A stretch of 64,000 nt of DNA from the NCBI RefSeq assembly GCF_003576645.1, contig NC_044922.1, positions 20,704,282 through 20,768,281 of the forward strand, given 5' to 3'. How positions within the stretch are numbered: the first letter of the stretch is position 1; the number at the start of each line of letters is the position of its first letter. Made by a program: the position numbers and the translations under genes. Shown piece by piece: positions 1 through 10,800 of the stretch. The stretch is from Ipomoea triloba (lineage: Eukaryota > Streptophyta > Magnoliopsida > Solanales > Convolvulaceae). Under the pieces are notes generated by a model. The model had not been told where the DNA came from. It saw nothing but the letters and a program-made list of their open reading frames with translations, and ran no database searches.

Positions 1-36
<36 letters not shown>

Positions 37-144
37 AGAGAAAGAATAGGAAGTTGGCGCCGTTTAACGGATTGCTTGCTTACCAAGCCATCCAGGCTTT
101 GCACTCCTCCCCCAGCCGATCGAGTCTGCTTGAAAATTCGTGTA
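1..144. other. Left flank of copia element, no gene
   Basis: It opens with 33 consecutive A residues and a short GA-rich run, then unique-looking sequence up to the copia insertion site. I see no coding potential. The poly(A) run could be the tail of a truncated retroposon cut by the window edge, but nothing upstream is visible to test that. Confidence 0.4.
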
Positions 145-149
145 AAAGT

Positions 150-286
150 TATTAGGACTCTACACACTTTGAGTCACATTATGAGTCTTAGTTCTAGTCT
201 GGTTATGACTCTCGTTCTATATATATACTTGTAATCTGTACAGTTATATTTTGAGATTATTAATATACAGACTTATAGTTCTCATC
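150..286 (+). repeat. 5' LTR of copia element
   Basis: This 137-bp LTR is matched by 4716-4849 with a few substitutions and small indels. It contains a TATA-like run (TATATATA) near 220-228 followed by a TTGTAATCTG segment that is also kept in the related LTR at 36026-36185. It is very short for a copia LTR. Confidence 0.88.
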
Positions 287-3272
287 TGTTATCAGTCGCT
301 TAGGGTTTTCTTCTCGATCCCATGGCTGAGAATGACGGCTCTGTGAATTCATCTGAACGAACCGTTTCCGATGTTGCTACGAGTTCTGTGCAATCTTCTT
401 CCGTGGCGTCCCTTTCTTCGGCTCATCACTATATCAGCATTAAGCTTGATCACCGTAATTTTTTATTTAGGCGCACGCAAGTCGTTCTGTTCCTTCGCGG
501 TCATGATTTGATCAAGCTCGTCAATGGTTCGTGCCTCTGTCCGGCTGAGTTTCTTCCCGCTGCTTCGGATGGTGCCCCTCGTCTTCCGAATCCAGCCTAC
601 GCCGCATGGGTTCGCTGTGATCAGGCATTACTCTCTCTGCTGGTTTCCTCGTTGTCTGAAGACGTCCTCGCCATCGCCGTTGGCTGCCGAACGTCCAAGG
701 AGTTATGGGATGCGCTGGAGTAGTCCCTCGCCTCAGCGTCTCACTCGCGGCAGCTTCACCTACTTAGTGAGCTTCATGGACTCCGGCAAGGCGACTCCAC
801 GACGGCGACGTATCTTGGGCGAGCACGTCTCATCATCGAAGGGCTAGCTCTCGTCGGCCGGAAGGTGTCACTGGAGGAGCAAAATTTGTACGTTTTTCGC
901 GGTCTTCGCCCGGAGTTTCGGGGAGTTACTGCCTCCTTGGCTGTTCGTGGGAGTCCGATAACTCTCTTGGAGCTTGCTGATCTCCTGGGTGCTCAAGACT
1001 TCATTGCTGGCGAGGATTTTGCAGGTTCTGGAAGTGCTTCGCCGGCGGCCTTTGCTGCTCACGGTGGACGGCAGCAAGGACGTGGTGGAGGCCGAGCGGC
1101 TGAAGGCTCTGGTTCTGCTGGTTCTGGACGTACTGGTTCACGTCGTGGCGGAGCTCCGTGGCGTGGTGGTGGCGGTGGACGGCAGCAGCGACGCGGTGGC
1201 AGTCGCGGACGTGGCAGGGGCTCTCATCTGCAGTGTCAAATTTGTGGTGTGTATGGCCATTCTGCTTTGGCATGCTACAAATTGCCCTATGTTACATCTC
1301 CGCAAGTTAATTATGTGCATCATGGGGATTCTGCTTCCAATTCTGTCGCTGCTCACACTTGGTTACCAGACACAGGTGCAACGCACCATGCCACGCTAGA
1401 TATAGCGGCTCTTTTCAGTTCGGAGGAATACGCGGGTGGTGACACTCTTCGTGTCGGTGACGGTACGCAATTACTTATTAGCAATGTTGGTCATGCGTCT
1501 TTCCCTACGCCCTCTAGGTCTCTTAGATTATCCAATATTTTGCATGTCCCCAATCTCTCTGCGTCTTTATTGTCGGTTCAGCGGTTTGCGTCCGATAATC
1601 AGGTCTTTTTTGAGTTTCACCCTTCTTTCTTTGTTGTGAAGGATATCCGGACCAAGGAAATTCTTTGCGTGGCAATAGTTCCGGTGGGCTCTATACCTTG
1701 CCGATTCCTGCTGTTCCGCCTTCAGCTTTCCTTTCTGCTCGTGCTTCGGTCACCACGTGGCACGATCGCTTAGGTCATCCGCATCAGCGTGTACTTAGTC
1801 GAGTCTTACAATCGTGTTCGGTTAGTGGGTCTAATAAAAACTCTTCTAGTTTATGTTCTGCGTGTCAAATGGGTAAATCTGCGTGTTTCCCATTGCCACG
1901 TGTTGAGTCTGTTAGTTCGAATGTACTTGATTTAGTTTACACAGACATTTGGGGACCTGCCCTTGTGCTCTCTTCGGATGGTTATCGTTATTTCGTGTTA
2001 TTTGTTGATGATTATTCCCGTTTTACTTGGTATTATCCCATGAAATTGAAATCTGATATATACTATGTCTTTGATCGCTTTCGTTGTTTGGTTGAACGTT
2101 CTTTCAATTGTAAAATTAAGGCGATTCAATCTGATTTAGGGGATGACTTTAAGAAATTGCACTCTGTTTTCGTTCAGCTTGGTATTAACCACAGGCAATC
2201 ATGTGCGTACACAAACGAGCAAAATGGTCGTGTGGAACGAAAGCACAGGCATGTGGTTGAAACCGGTCTTGCTTTAATGTCTCGTGCTTCTGTACCCTCT
2301 CGTTTCTGGCATTTTGCTTTTGAGTCTGCTATTTTTCTTATTAACAAAATGCCCTCCCATACACTTCATAATTTCAGTCCTCATACCTTGTACATAAATC
2401 CTCGCCCTCCTACTCTTTCCTCCGTGTGTTTGGTTGTCTGTGTTATCCTCATTTACGTCCCTACAATCGTCATAAAATGTCATATCGGTCTTCTCATTGT
2501 GTTTTCCTAGGCTACCCTGAGTCTTTTCGGGGCTATAGATGCATGGACCTGCAAACTAATAAGATATTTGTGTGTCGTCATGTGCGTTTTGATGAAGGGG
2601 TTTTTCCCTTTGCTGCTAACTCTGTTTCGCAGGCTCCCTCGGATCAGCCATCACGACCTTGGGTCGAATCTATTCTCCGTACTGAAGCTAGTTCCTCTCC
2701 GGTGGCTCCCATACCCCCTCCTGCCGTAGCTCAGAAGCGGCCTCGTGGTCGTACTGTGCGTCCTACGGAGCGGTCACACTCCATGGCCACCCGGAGCTGT
2801 TCTGTTGCTCCCATTGTAGGCTTGACTACCCAGGCTTCTCCTGCTGATCCCACATGCTACACACAGACCGTAAAGCATTCTGAGTGGAGAGAGGCGATGG
2901 ATCAGGAGTTCAATGCACTCTTGCAGAATCAGACATGGTGTTTAGTGCCTCCCAAAGACTCTATGAATATCATTGGTTGCAAGTGGGTGTTCCGCACCAA
3001 GAGGAAGACTGATGGATCTATAGAGAGGCACAAAGCCCGATTAGTGGCTAAGGGGTTCAATCAGGTACCAGGTCAGGATTTTTTTAATACGTTTAGTCCG
3101 GTGGTCAAACCTACAACGGTCAAGTTACTCCTCTCGCTTGCTATTTCTTCTGGTTGCTTGGTCAGGCAGTTGGATGTGCACAATGTGTTTCTGAATGGGA
3201 ACCTGGCTGAGACTGTTTACATGCGTCAACCTCCCGGTTATGTTGATCCTCAGTACCCTAGTCATGTCTGTT

Positions 3273-3700
3273 CCTGAAAAAGGTCTTTGTATGGTTTGAA
3301 GCAGGCTCCCCGTGCGTGGTTCACTCGTTTGCACACCTTTTTACACTCTGTTGGTTTTAAGGCCTCAAAAACTGATGTTTCATTATTTTATTTTTCCCAA
3401 GGATCAGCTATTGTTTACCTGCTTGTTTATGTGGATGATATTCTTGTTATGGGCAATGATCAGGCAGTGGTGATGACTCTGCTCTCTAAGCTCTCCTGAA
3501 AAAGGTCTTTGTATGGTTTGAAGCAGGCTCCCCGTGCGTGGTTCACTCGTTTGCACACCTTTTTACACTGTTGGTTTTAAGGCCTCAAAAACTGATGTTT
3601 CATTATTTTATTTTTCCCAAGGATCAGCTATTGTTTACCTGCTTGTTTATGTGGATGATATTCTATCAGCTATTGTTTACCTGCTTGTTTATGTGGATGA
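3273..3700 (+). repeat. 222-bp direct duplication inside copia RT
   Basis: The segment beginning CCTGAAAAAGGTCTTTG at 3273 starts again at 3495. The copies match over most of the YVDD region except for a 2-bp loss in the second. The join creates a second TGA in the same context. It may be a real duplication in a dead element or a misassembly. Confidence 0.85.
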
Positions 3701-3706
3701 TATTCT
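3623..3706 (+). repeat. 42-bp tandem duplication no. 1
   Basis: 3623-3664 is repeated exactly at 3665-3706. It starts ATCAGCTATTG and covers the YVDD codons. Confidence 0.92.
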
Positions 3707-3782
3707 TGTTATGGGCAATGATCAGGCAGTGGTGATGACTGATATTCTTGTTATGGGCAATGATCAGGCAGTGGTGATGACT
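3699..3782 (+). repeat. 42-bp tandem duplication no. 2
   Basis: 3699-3740 is repeated exactly at 3741-3782. It begins GATATTCTTG and overlaps the end of duplication no. 1. Confidence 0.92.
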
Positions 3783-3857
3783 TTGCTCTCTAAGCTCTCT
3801 AATACATTCAAAATTAGAGATCTTGGGGAGCCTGGATTCTTTCTTGGGATAGAGACG

Positions 3858-3941
3858 GTCAAGTGTGCTGATGGTGTTCTTCTTTCGCAGCGTAGATATG
3901 TCAAGTGTGCTGATGGTGTTCTTCTTTCGCAGCGTAGATAT
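3858..3941 (+). repeat. 42-bp tandem duplication no. 3
   Basis: 3858-3899 is repeated exactly at 3900-3941. It begins GTCAAGTGTGC. Confidence 0.92.
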
Positions 3942-3962
3942 ATGACTGACATCTTGAAACGA

Positions 3963-4046
3963 GCTGGTATGACAGACTGCAAGCCACTTGCTACTCCCAT
4001 TGCTGCTGGTATGACAGACTGCAAGCCACTTGCTACTCCCATTGCT
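3963..4046 (+). repeat. 42-bp tandem duplication no. 4
   Basis: 3963-4004 is repeated exactly at 4005-4046. It begins GCTGGTATGAC. Confidence 0.92.
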
Positions 4047-4715
4047 TCCTCACGGCCTCTGTCGGTCGATACAGCTCTGTATGATGATCCCACACAGTAT
4101 AGGAGCCTTGCAGGTGCATTGCAGTATTTGACTGTCACGAGACCAGACTTGTCTTTTGCGGTCAACTTTCTCTGTCAGCACATGCATGCTCCCACTACTG
4201 CGCACTGGGAGCAACTGAAACGTGTTCTAAGGTATGTAAAGGGTACTCTTTCTATGGGTCTGCGTCTGAGGAAGTCAAGTTCAAGTACCCTACATGCATT
4301 CTCGGATTCAGATTGGGCCGGCTGTCCGGAAGATAGGAAGTCCACCAGTGGGTTCGCTGTTTTTCTTGGGACCAATCTAGTGTCCTGGGTGTGCAAAAAG
4401 CAGAAGACTATTGCTAGATCCTCTACTGAAGCTGAGTACAAAGCCCTGGCAGATGTGTGTGTTGAGGTTCTGTGGATCCTTTCTCTGTTACGTGAAATAG
4501 GTGTTACACCACTTCCAGTGCCCAAGCTATGGTGTGACAATCTCGGTGCCACCTATATGTGTGCTAATCCCATCTTTCATGCTCGTACAAAGCATGTAGA
4601 GATTGATTACCACTTTGTGCGTGATAGGGTTGCTTCAGGTGACATTCAGGTCCACTTTATTTCTACTAAAGACCAGCTGGGCAGGTTACTTCCGTACCCT
4701 CTGCTTGAGAGGGAG

Positions 4716-4849
4716 TATTAAGACTCTACACACTTTGAGTCACATTATGAGTCTTAGTTCTAGTCTGGTATGACTCTCATTCTATATATACTTGTAATCT
4801 GTACAGTTATATTTTGAGATTATTAATACGCAGACTTATAGTTCTCATC
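4716..4849 (+). repeat. 3' LTR of copia element
   Basis: This is the direct repeat of 150-286. The gag-pol stop codon (TAA, 4719-4721) lies inside the first bases of the LTR. The target duplication AAAGT follows at 4850-4854. Confidence 0.88.
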
Positions 4850-4854
4850 AAAGT

Positions 4855-6094
4855 TGCTAATTCTACTTTTTAATAGACTCGTTAGTTCCGCAGCTCTAAG
4901 AGTTTGTTCCATAATTCCATTCTCAATCAAAATAGAGTAAGGGACAATGCCGCTTTGTATTATTGTCATTTCTCTATTCCAGACTAATTATATGAAGAAA
5001 GTTATTAAGAGTCTTTAAAACTCTTCAAAAGTTTTTGATTGAATAGACCCCCTTAGTCTTTCTTTCAATTTCCAAAAATTATATAATCTAATTAAATCAA
5101 AGTAACTAGACAGATTTTATCAATGAAAGACGTCATATATTTCCACCCTTTTTCTTCGTGTTTCTTCTTTTGGGGTTAAATACGTCTTCAACTACACGCC
5201 CCAGTGCGCAGAAATTAATGTCTATACATTATATGTTTGCCTTCAGATCAGTAACACATACAAAATAAAAATCAGATTAACAAAAGAGTCGCCTCTAATT
5301 AAAATACAATTAGAAGTGGAAGAAAAATGAAGAATTTCAGCATCCAATACACAGAATCTCCAAATGCAAATTCCAAAGGGGCTTAAGAGGAGAGGATGAA
5401 GCTGGCTGGCAGTGATGTTTGGTCCACGCTAAAATACATTCATCTTATCTATATCTATACATGAGACCGGAGAAAGTATGTCAATGTTGGGATTTAGTTT
5501 CTATCTTTTCTGTTAATTTAATGTAGCTAGCTAGCACACGTACACTCCATTAAGAAACACCTCTAGCCTCATCATGGCAACTAAGTAACCTTCACTGTTG
5601 AGACACGAAATAGAAACACTCTCACCCACAAATGAAATGGGAGAGGAAACATACACAAATATAACTTACTACACCAGGCCGGTAAAAACTAATACTAAAT
5701 ATGCCGTTTAATCCCTCCCGGTTATAATTAACTTTCCTGAAGTTAGGATCAGCAGTTTGTGTTAAAATGCAAACATAACATCCTTAAATTTAGTCTCCAA
5801 GTATGGGATGTTCAAAGAAGCAACACTCACCTGAATATTTCAACCTACCTTACCATAGCAGCAATTTGAGGAATATCCATTCGCCCTCTATCAAAAACAT
5901 TCACATAGTTCATATTAATCAAACTTCAACTGGAAAATGCTCCCACCATGTAGCAATTACCAAAAGAAGGGTATTGCTCAGAGTTATGAGGACAACCTAC
6001 CTCTTAGTCACCAATTAAGAGAATATATCTGGGAATTGAATTAAAGAAAAACCCTCCCATCACAAATTTAGTACATAAGATTCTTGGCTGAAAC
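4855..6094. other. Intergenic, downstream of the TAF15b-like gene
   Basis: No reading frame here resembles a protein I know. The right part (about 5800-6094) probably contains the 3' UTR of the minus-strand gene ending at 6095. The left part is the flank of the copia insertion. I see no repeats or structured elements. Confidence 0.5.
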
Positions 6095-8820
6095 TCAATA
6101 TGGTCGTGACCGGTTTCCACCGTGGTAGTTCCTATCTGGACCAGAGCCTCCATCTCTGTAGTTGTCTCTCCTTCTATCACCACCACCGTACCCACCTCTG
6201 CCACCACCCCTACACAAAATGCATGCAACCCATCAAACAGTAGTCTAAGCAAATACCAAAAACAGAATAAACAACTCCATAAACTTAAACATCTAGAAGC
6301 CCAGCATAAACTGAATTGAAATATAACTTTCCAATTCGCCAACACATACCAACCAATAAAAAATCACTAATGCTATTGTATGGGCATTCAATTTACAAGT
6401 CAATATTGAATAAGTGAGAAATTTATAGTAAAAAATAATATATTTCATATGTTATAGAGAGATATAAACATAAATGAGAAAAGAAGTAATAGTAAAGAAT
6501 CCAAAAAATTTCCAAATTTTCATACATAGGGGCAGGCACTATTTAACGTTACCTGGAACCATAAGCAGGAGCAGCTTTTGGAGCAGACTTCTCAGCCATC
6601 ACAACACTGATTTTGTTACCTCTCAACATGTGATCTGGGAAATACAGCGAGTTTTAATGAATCTAAAATGTAAATGAAGTACAGACTAAAATCCATATAT
6701 GCAGTAGAGGACTGTACTATTGAAGAAGCCACCAGCAGAGTGGGCCGCAGAAGGATCTTCATAAGATAGCACAGCATCACCTTTGTTATTTCCCTGCTCA
6801 TCTGTATATAATTTTATACTCCAGGGCCACTGGTCCTTGTAGCCCCGCTTTTGCTTAATTCTTGCAACCTAGTTGAGAAAAAAAGGTTTTCAGTTCAGTT
6901 CAGTACAGGGAATAGATGTCAATTGCTAAATTTCACACCAGCAATTATCACATGCTGCTAAAAGTAGCAATAACAAAATTCAATTTCATCTATGAATGCC
7001 ACCAGATCTCAATGAAATAAAAAAAGTTACAGAAAACATCTACATAGGCTAAGATGTAAATATAACCATACAAGAGGTATAAAATTGGCAAAAAGCATTA
7101 CGGATAATATGTAAATCACACCTTTAAGTGCAAGGGATGCTGTAACTAAACCAAAATATCCAACCAACCAAGGTGACAAAAATATGAAATACAGAATCAT
7201 AACCAAAGGAAATACGCATATTACTTGTCCGATGCTTCCAAAAAGTTCTCTAAGTTCATCAATGGTCACATCAGGAGGCAAATTTGAGATATAGATTCTT
7301 GAGTTGTCACAGGAATCCCCACAATTTTCATCACATTGCTTGACCTTTAATGGAGCTTCATCAGAACTACCATAAGCACCACCACTATACCCCCCATCAA
7401 ACCTGGCAGGTGGGCCAGCCCTTCCTCCTCCCCGGGCATCAGCTGGAGCATTGCCACCATAACCAGCAGGTGCACCATAAGATGGAGGATATGAAGCCCC
7501 TCCACCACCATAACTTGCAGGTGGAGGAACTGCATCAGGTGGATAATTATTGTTCCCACCATAACTACTAGGTGGTGGAGGGTAATTGTTATCAGGACCC
7601 CCATAAGCTGAAGGTACAGGAGGTCCTTGGCCATAACCACTGCCATCTCTTCCCTGGTTACCACCATAAGAACTGCTTCTACCACCTCCACCTCCACCAC
7701 TTCCACTATCAAAACTCCCACCTCTTCCACCTCGATTATTTCCATATGAGCCACCACCACCACCACCTCCACCTCTGTTATAACTGTTACCACCTCTGCC
7801 ACCACGATCATCAGTACCAGCAGGAGAAGGCTCACCACATTTGTTACATTCAACTCTTCTAGCAAAGTTCAAATTTCCACAACTACAGAGCCATACATGC
7901 CATGATTAATACCTTTCCGCAGAAAATGTAACTTACAACAAGATACAATTTTAACAAACTTTATTTACCAATTTAATGAAGAAAAAAAAAAGAAAAGGAA
8001 AGTTAGTCCAAGTTTAGTATGAACAGAAAGATGATAACTACTATGGAACAACTTCAAAAAAAGGTCTTCCTTCAAACCCAGAGGAAACAGTAGACTTTTA
8101 TAGCATGCTTACAGCCCATGCCATCAAAATTGAATTCCACCAATAAAATTAGACTAAATGTTTGGATGAATAAATATGTTTATGTCAGATGTTACAGTAA
8201 CAAATTACACCCCGTTTCAGAGAAAGAAAATAACAGAACTTGAAATAGAAATTAGATCTGCAGCGAGACAATCATTACCTAGGGTTAGGGCAACGCCAGT
8301 CCCCTTCCCTGCCGCTTCCACCACCGCGACCACCTCCTCTACCGCCTCCACCGCGACCACCACGATCACTACGATCACCACCTTGATGTCCACCGCCGCC
8401 TATATGGAAAAATTAAATAAAAACAGCAAATTAAGTACAGAGAAGTCAGCAGTAAGATGATTAAGAAACCCGAGGGAATAATTATGCACCTCGGTTATAG
8501 GAATTACCACCATATCCTCCACCTCCTCTGCCACCGCTTCTACCGCCACCGCTTCCTCCATAACCGCCCCCGTCAGCGCTTCCTCCGTAACCACCTCCGC
8601 CACGGCTTCCTCCGTAACCGCCTCCACCACCGCTTCCTCCGTAACTGCCTCCCCCACCACCGCCAGATCCGTATCCTCCACCACCAGAACCGCCATATTC
8701 TCCGCCACTGCCAGATCCGTAACCTCCACCTCCAGAAGATCCGTATCCTCCACCGCCATACCCTCCGTCCCTAGGAGGCGGAGCCGAGCCATCGCCTTCG
8801 TATCCATACATACCAGCCAT
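6095..8820 (-). CDS. TAF15b: TAF15b-like RNA-binding protein (FUS/EWS/TAF15 family)
   Basis: Six coding exons can be placed on the minus strand: 8820-8490, 8399-8279, 7882-7225, 6868-6718, 6634-6553 and 6209-6095. All introns are GT-AG. The joined frame is 1458 nt (485 aa plus stop), a multiple of three, with no internal stop seen. Order of parts: a Gly/Tyr-rich N terminus (about 1-110), an RG-rich stretch, a RanBP2 zinc finger (Cys147, 152, 163, 166), a long Gly/Pro/Tyr-rich linker, an RRM (about 344-435, RNP2 IYISNL) and an RG-rich tail ending RSRPY, which resembles a PY nuclear localisation signal. Architecture and exon-joined sequence match plant TAF15b, a TFIID-associated nuclear RNA-binding factor. 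Exon junctions are inferred by reading frame; the paralogue TAF15 is less likely because the single zinc finger precedes the RRM. Confidence 0.93.
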
Positions 8821-8909
8821 GCTCTATTCTAACTAGGGTTTCTCAGCAAAAAGGTTTCGCCGTCCGCAAGACAGAAAGAGATGCGTTTAACGCGCTATTA
8901 ATTACTCCG

Positions 8910-8917
8910 TATATATA
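8910..8917 (-). promoter_or_regulatory. Possible TATA box of the TAF15b-like gene
   Basis: A TATATATA run on the minus strand lies about 90 bp upstream of the start codon. The leader between carries CCCTAG motifs (telo-box-like AAACCCTAG near 8832-8841) common in plant translation and RNA-processing genes. Transcription start is not known. Confidence 0.45.
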
Positions 8918-8920
8918 CTC

Positions 8921-9906
8921 ACTATGTATTTATACTGCGTGGTGATTCTTGCCGACTCGAAATAGATATTTTCATATTTCTATGATTAATAATGTCCAGC
9001 TAATCTCCTAATCCTTCTCGAGGGCATACGGGGAGCATATAATTACTGATGAAAGGGAAATGGCGCATTCTTGCAATCCTACTCCTCTTATGTAGTGGAC
9101 TCATTCTCTTTTACCCATAGGTATCATTATTTTTATTTTTTTGAGTTTAATGTTACTACAAAATTAGTTCGTAAAGTAACAGAAATATTAATTTTGATTA
9201 TTAAATTTTAACTATTTTAGTTTTTAAGATTATTTTTATAATCTTATAACATTATTCTTTATGCATTCACTAGTTTACTCTCGGTATTAGGACTAAATTT
9301 TTTTAAAAATCATGGAAGATTATAATTAATGTTGAGTATTTAACATCCATATTAACAACTTGATGACAGCTTTGTCATTGGGCAGAGAAGTTCGGGGGTT
9401 TGGTGTTTTTGTTAAGAGCATCTCCATTGGAAGAAGAAAGAGGGGGAGAAAGAATGGGAGAAGAGATGAAGAGGAAGGGAGTTACATGTTGCGGAGAGAT
9501 AATTCTCTCTGAAGCATATTGCTCTAGGCACGTCACGCATGACAAGCACATGTGTGCCTGTATGTGGCCACACGCTTGGAACACAAGTAAAATTTTTTTT
9601 GTGGAACAACTGTCCCCATTAAAAAATAAAAAAAATAAAAAAAATCAACGGCTATTTTGCCATTGTAGTTAAAAAATGTGCTTTTTAAATTTGTTTTTTG
9701 CCCTCAACGGTCATTTGACCTTTGAGTTTTTCTTCCTATATATATATCCTAAATTTGTTATCGGTAACATATTTACCATCATTGTTGCTTTCATTGAGAA
9801 CTGAGGCCAAATCCCAAGCAAAGCTCTACATATTACAAAAGAAGGCTGCACTGGTGCCTTCCAGGGCAGGGCGTCTGCCTCCTCATCAGCGGTGTTTGCC
9901 TCTCTT
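8921..9906. other. Intergenic; possible Harbinger/MITE end near 9414
   Basis: This is upstream DNA of the TAF15b-like gene. The phrase GAGCATCTCCATTGG near 9416 resembles ends of plant PIF/Harbinger elements, and 9650-9740 (ACGGCTATTTTGCC, CAACGGTCATTTGACC, a TATATATA run) resembles Harbinger leader DNA. I could not find a matching inverted end, so no element is called. No convincing gene is present. Confidence 0.35.
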
Positions 9907-10490
9907 TATCCAGTGGCGTCCTGCTCATCAAGTGGCGTCGCCTCCTCAAGTGGTGTGGCTTCCTCGAGTAGCGTCATCTGCTCAAGTAGCGTCACCTCCT
10001 CAAGTGGTGTGGCTTCCTCGAGTAGCGTCATCTGCTCAAGTAGCGTCACCTCCTCAAGCGGCGTCACCTCATCAAGCAGCGTCACCTCCTCAAGTAGCGT
10101 CACATCCTCAAGTAGCGTCACCTCCTCAAGTAGCGTCATCTCCTCGCGCAGCGTCACCTCCTCACGCAGCGTCACCTCCTCAAGTGGCGTCACCTCCTCA
10201 AGTAACGTCACCTCCTCAAGGGTGTCACCTCCTCAAGCAGCTCACCTCCTCAAGCAGCGTCACCTCCTCAAGCAACGTCACCTCCTCAAGTGGCGTCACC
10301 TCCTCAAGTAGCGTCACCTCTTCAAGTGGTGTCACCTTTTCAAGCAGCGTCACATCCTCAAGTGACGCCACCTCCTCAAGCAGCGCCACCTTCTTAAGCA
10401 GCGTCACATCCTCAAGTGACGCCACCTCCTCAAGCAGCGCCACCTTCTTAAGCAGCGTCACCTACTCAAGTGGCGTCACCTCTCAAATTT
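9907..10490. repeat. 18-bp minisatellite (GCGTCACCTCCTCAAGTA type)
   Basis: About 30 copies of an 18-bp unit run through this block, with a 54-bp higher-order repeat near 9945-10060. Since 18 is a multiple of three, several frames stay open on both strands: Ser/Val/Thr-rich and Pro/Gln/Val/Ala-rich on plus, Glu/Leu/Val/Thr-rich on minus. The openness follows from the repeat and is not evidence of a gene. The phase slips near 10218. Confidence 0.9.
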
Positions 10491-10520
10491 CGTGAAAATA
10501 AAATAAAATAAAACTTTATT

Positions 10521-10800
10521 CCCTTAGGGTCGGCACGAGATCCGATCTCGCTAGCTACCTGACAAGAGGGTGTTTTCTGGGTAAAGCTTAAGGTTTCGCT
10601 AAGAAAACGCCACACTATATTCTCTTAGGGCCAGCACGAGATCCGATTCCGCTAGATACCTGACGGGAGAGTGTTATTCTAGGTCAAGTCGGAGGCTTGA
10701 TTTCAAAAACACCACACTCTAGTCCCTTAGGGCCAGCACGAGATCCGATCTCGCTAGCTACCTGACGGAAGAGTTGACCTTTGACCGAGCCTACGGCTGG
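10521..10800 (+). repeat. Three tandem units of about 101 bp
   Basis: Units start at 10521, 10622 and 10724 with CTTAGGG(T/C)C(G/A)GCACGAGATCCG-type cores, each followed by a CGCTAG(C/A)TACCTGAC segment. The sequence is GC-richer than its surroundings. I do not recognise it; a retroelement leader is possible. Confidence 0.85.

Larger units (their letters stand above)
322..4721 (+). pseudogene. copia gag-pol polyprotein, broken
   Basis: The ATG is at 322, 35 bp after the LTR. Gag runs to a CCHC knuckle (C-Q-I-C...H...C, near 1234-1275). Protease has the DTGATHH active site near 1367. A GAG pre-integrase HxxLGHP motif lies near 1766. Integrase keeps all three acidic residues (TDIWG, QSD, NGRVERK). 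RT has YVDDIL, and RNase H keeps D, E and D (SDSDWAG, STEAEY, CDN). Breaks: in-frame TAG at 721, frame changes near 1664 and 2410, TGA at 3275 and 3497, and a 2-bp loss near 3566 that shifts the final frame. Between 3273 and 4046 the gene also carries one 222-bp and four 42-bp direct duplications. Family knowledge makes this a copia polyprotein; the disruptions are directly visible. Confidence 0.93.
150..4849 (+). mobile_element. Ty1/copia LTR retrotransposon, degraded
   Basis: Two direct repeats of about 135 bp (150-286 and 4716-4849, roughly 96% alike) bracket a gag-pol region and are flanked by the 5-bp target duplication AAAGT (145-149 and 4850-4854). A primer-binding-like site, TGTTATCAG at 287-295, directly follows the left LTR and resembles the initiator tRNA-Met complement used by copia elements. 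A purine run (GAGAGGGAG) precedes the right LTR. The order protease, integrase, RT, RNase H is that of Ty1/copia. LTR ends are TATTAG...CTCATC rather than the usual TG...CA. Stops, frameshifts and internal duplications make it non-functional as sequenced. Confidence 0.93.

Noticed and set aside
52..70. Primer-site-like TTGGCGCCGTTTAACGG near the window start
   Set aside because: It resembles the tRNA-Asp site for only nine or so bases and has no LTR on its left within the window.
7347..7865. Frames of 70-170 codons overlapping the TAF15b-like exons on both strands
   Set aside because: They are out-of-frame readings of Gly/Tyr-rich repeats; the exon-joined minus frame explains the region.
8400..8807. 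Out-of-frame reading over exon 1 of the TAF15b-like gene
   Set aside because: Val/Glu/Ala repeats arise from the GGN-repeat exon read in another frame.
9414..9780. A complete Harbinger element starting at GAGCATCTCC
   Set aside because: No inverted partner end or TTA duplication could be found; only leader-like sequence is visible.
9907..10490. CRISPR-like regular repeats
   Set aside because: The units are contiguous without unique spacers and the genome is a plant; it is a minisatellite.
9722..10495. Long open frame over the 18-bp minisatellite
   Set aside because: Openness in several frames and both strands follows from the 18-bp unit; the sequence before the repeat shows no domain and no good start context.
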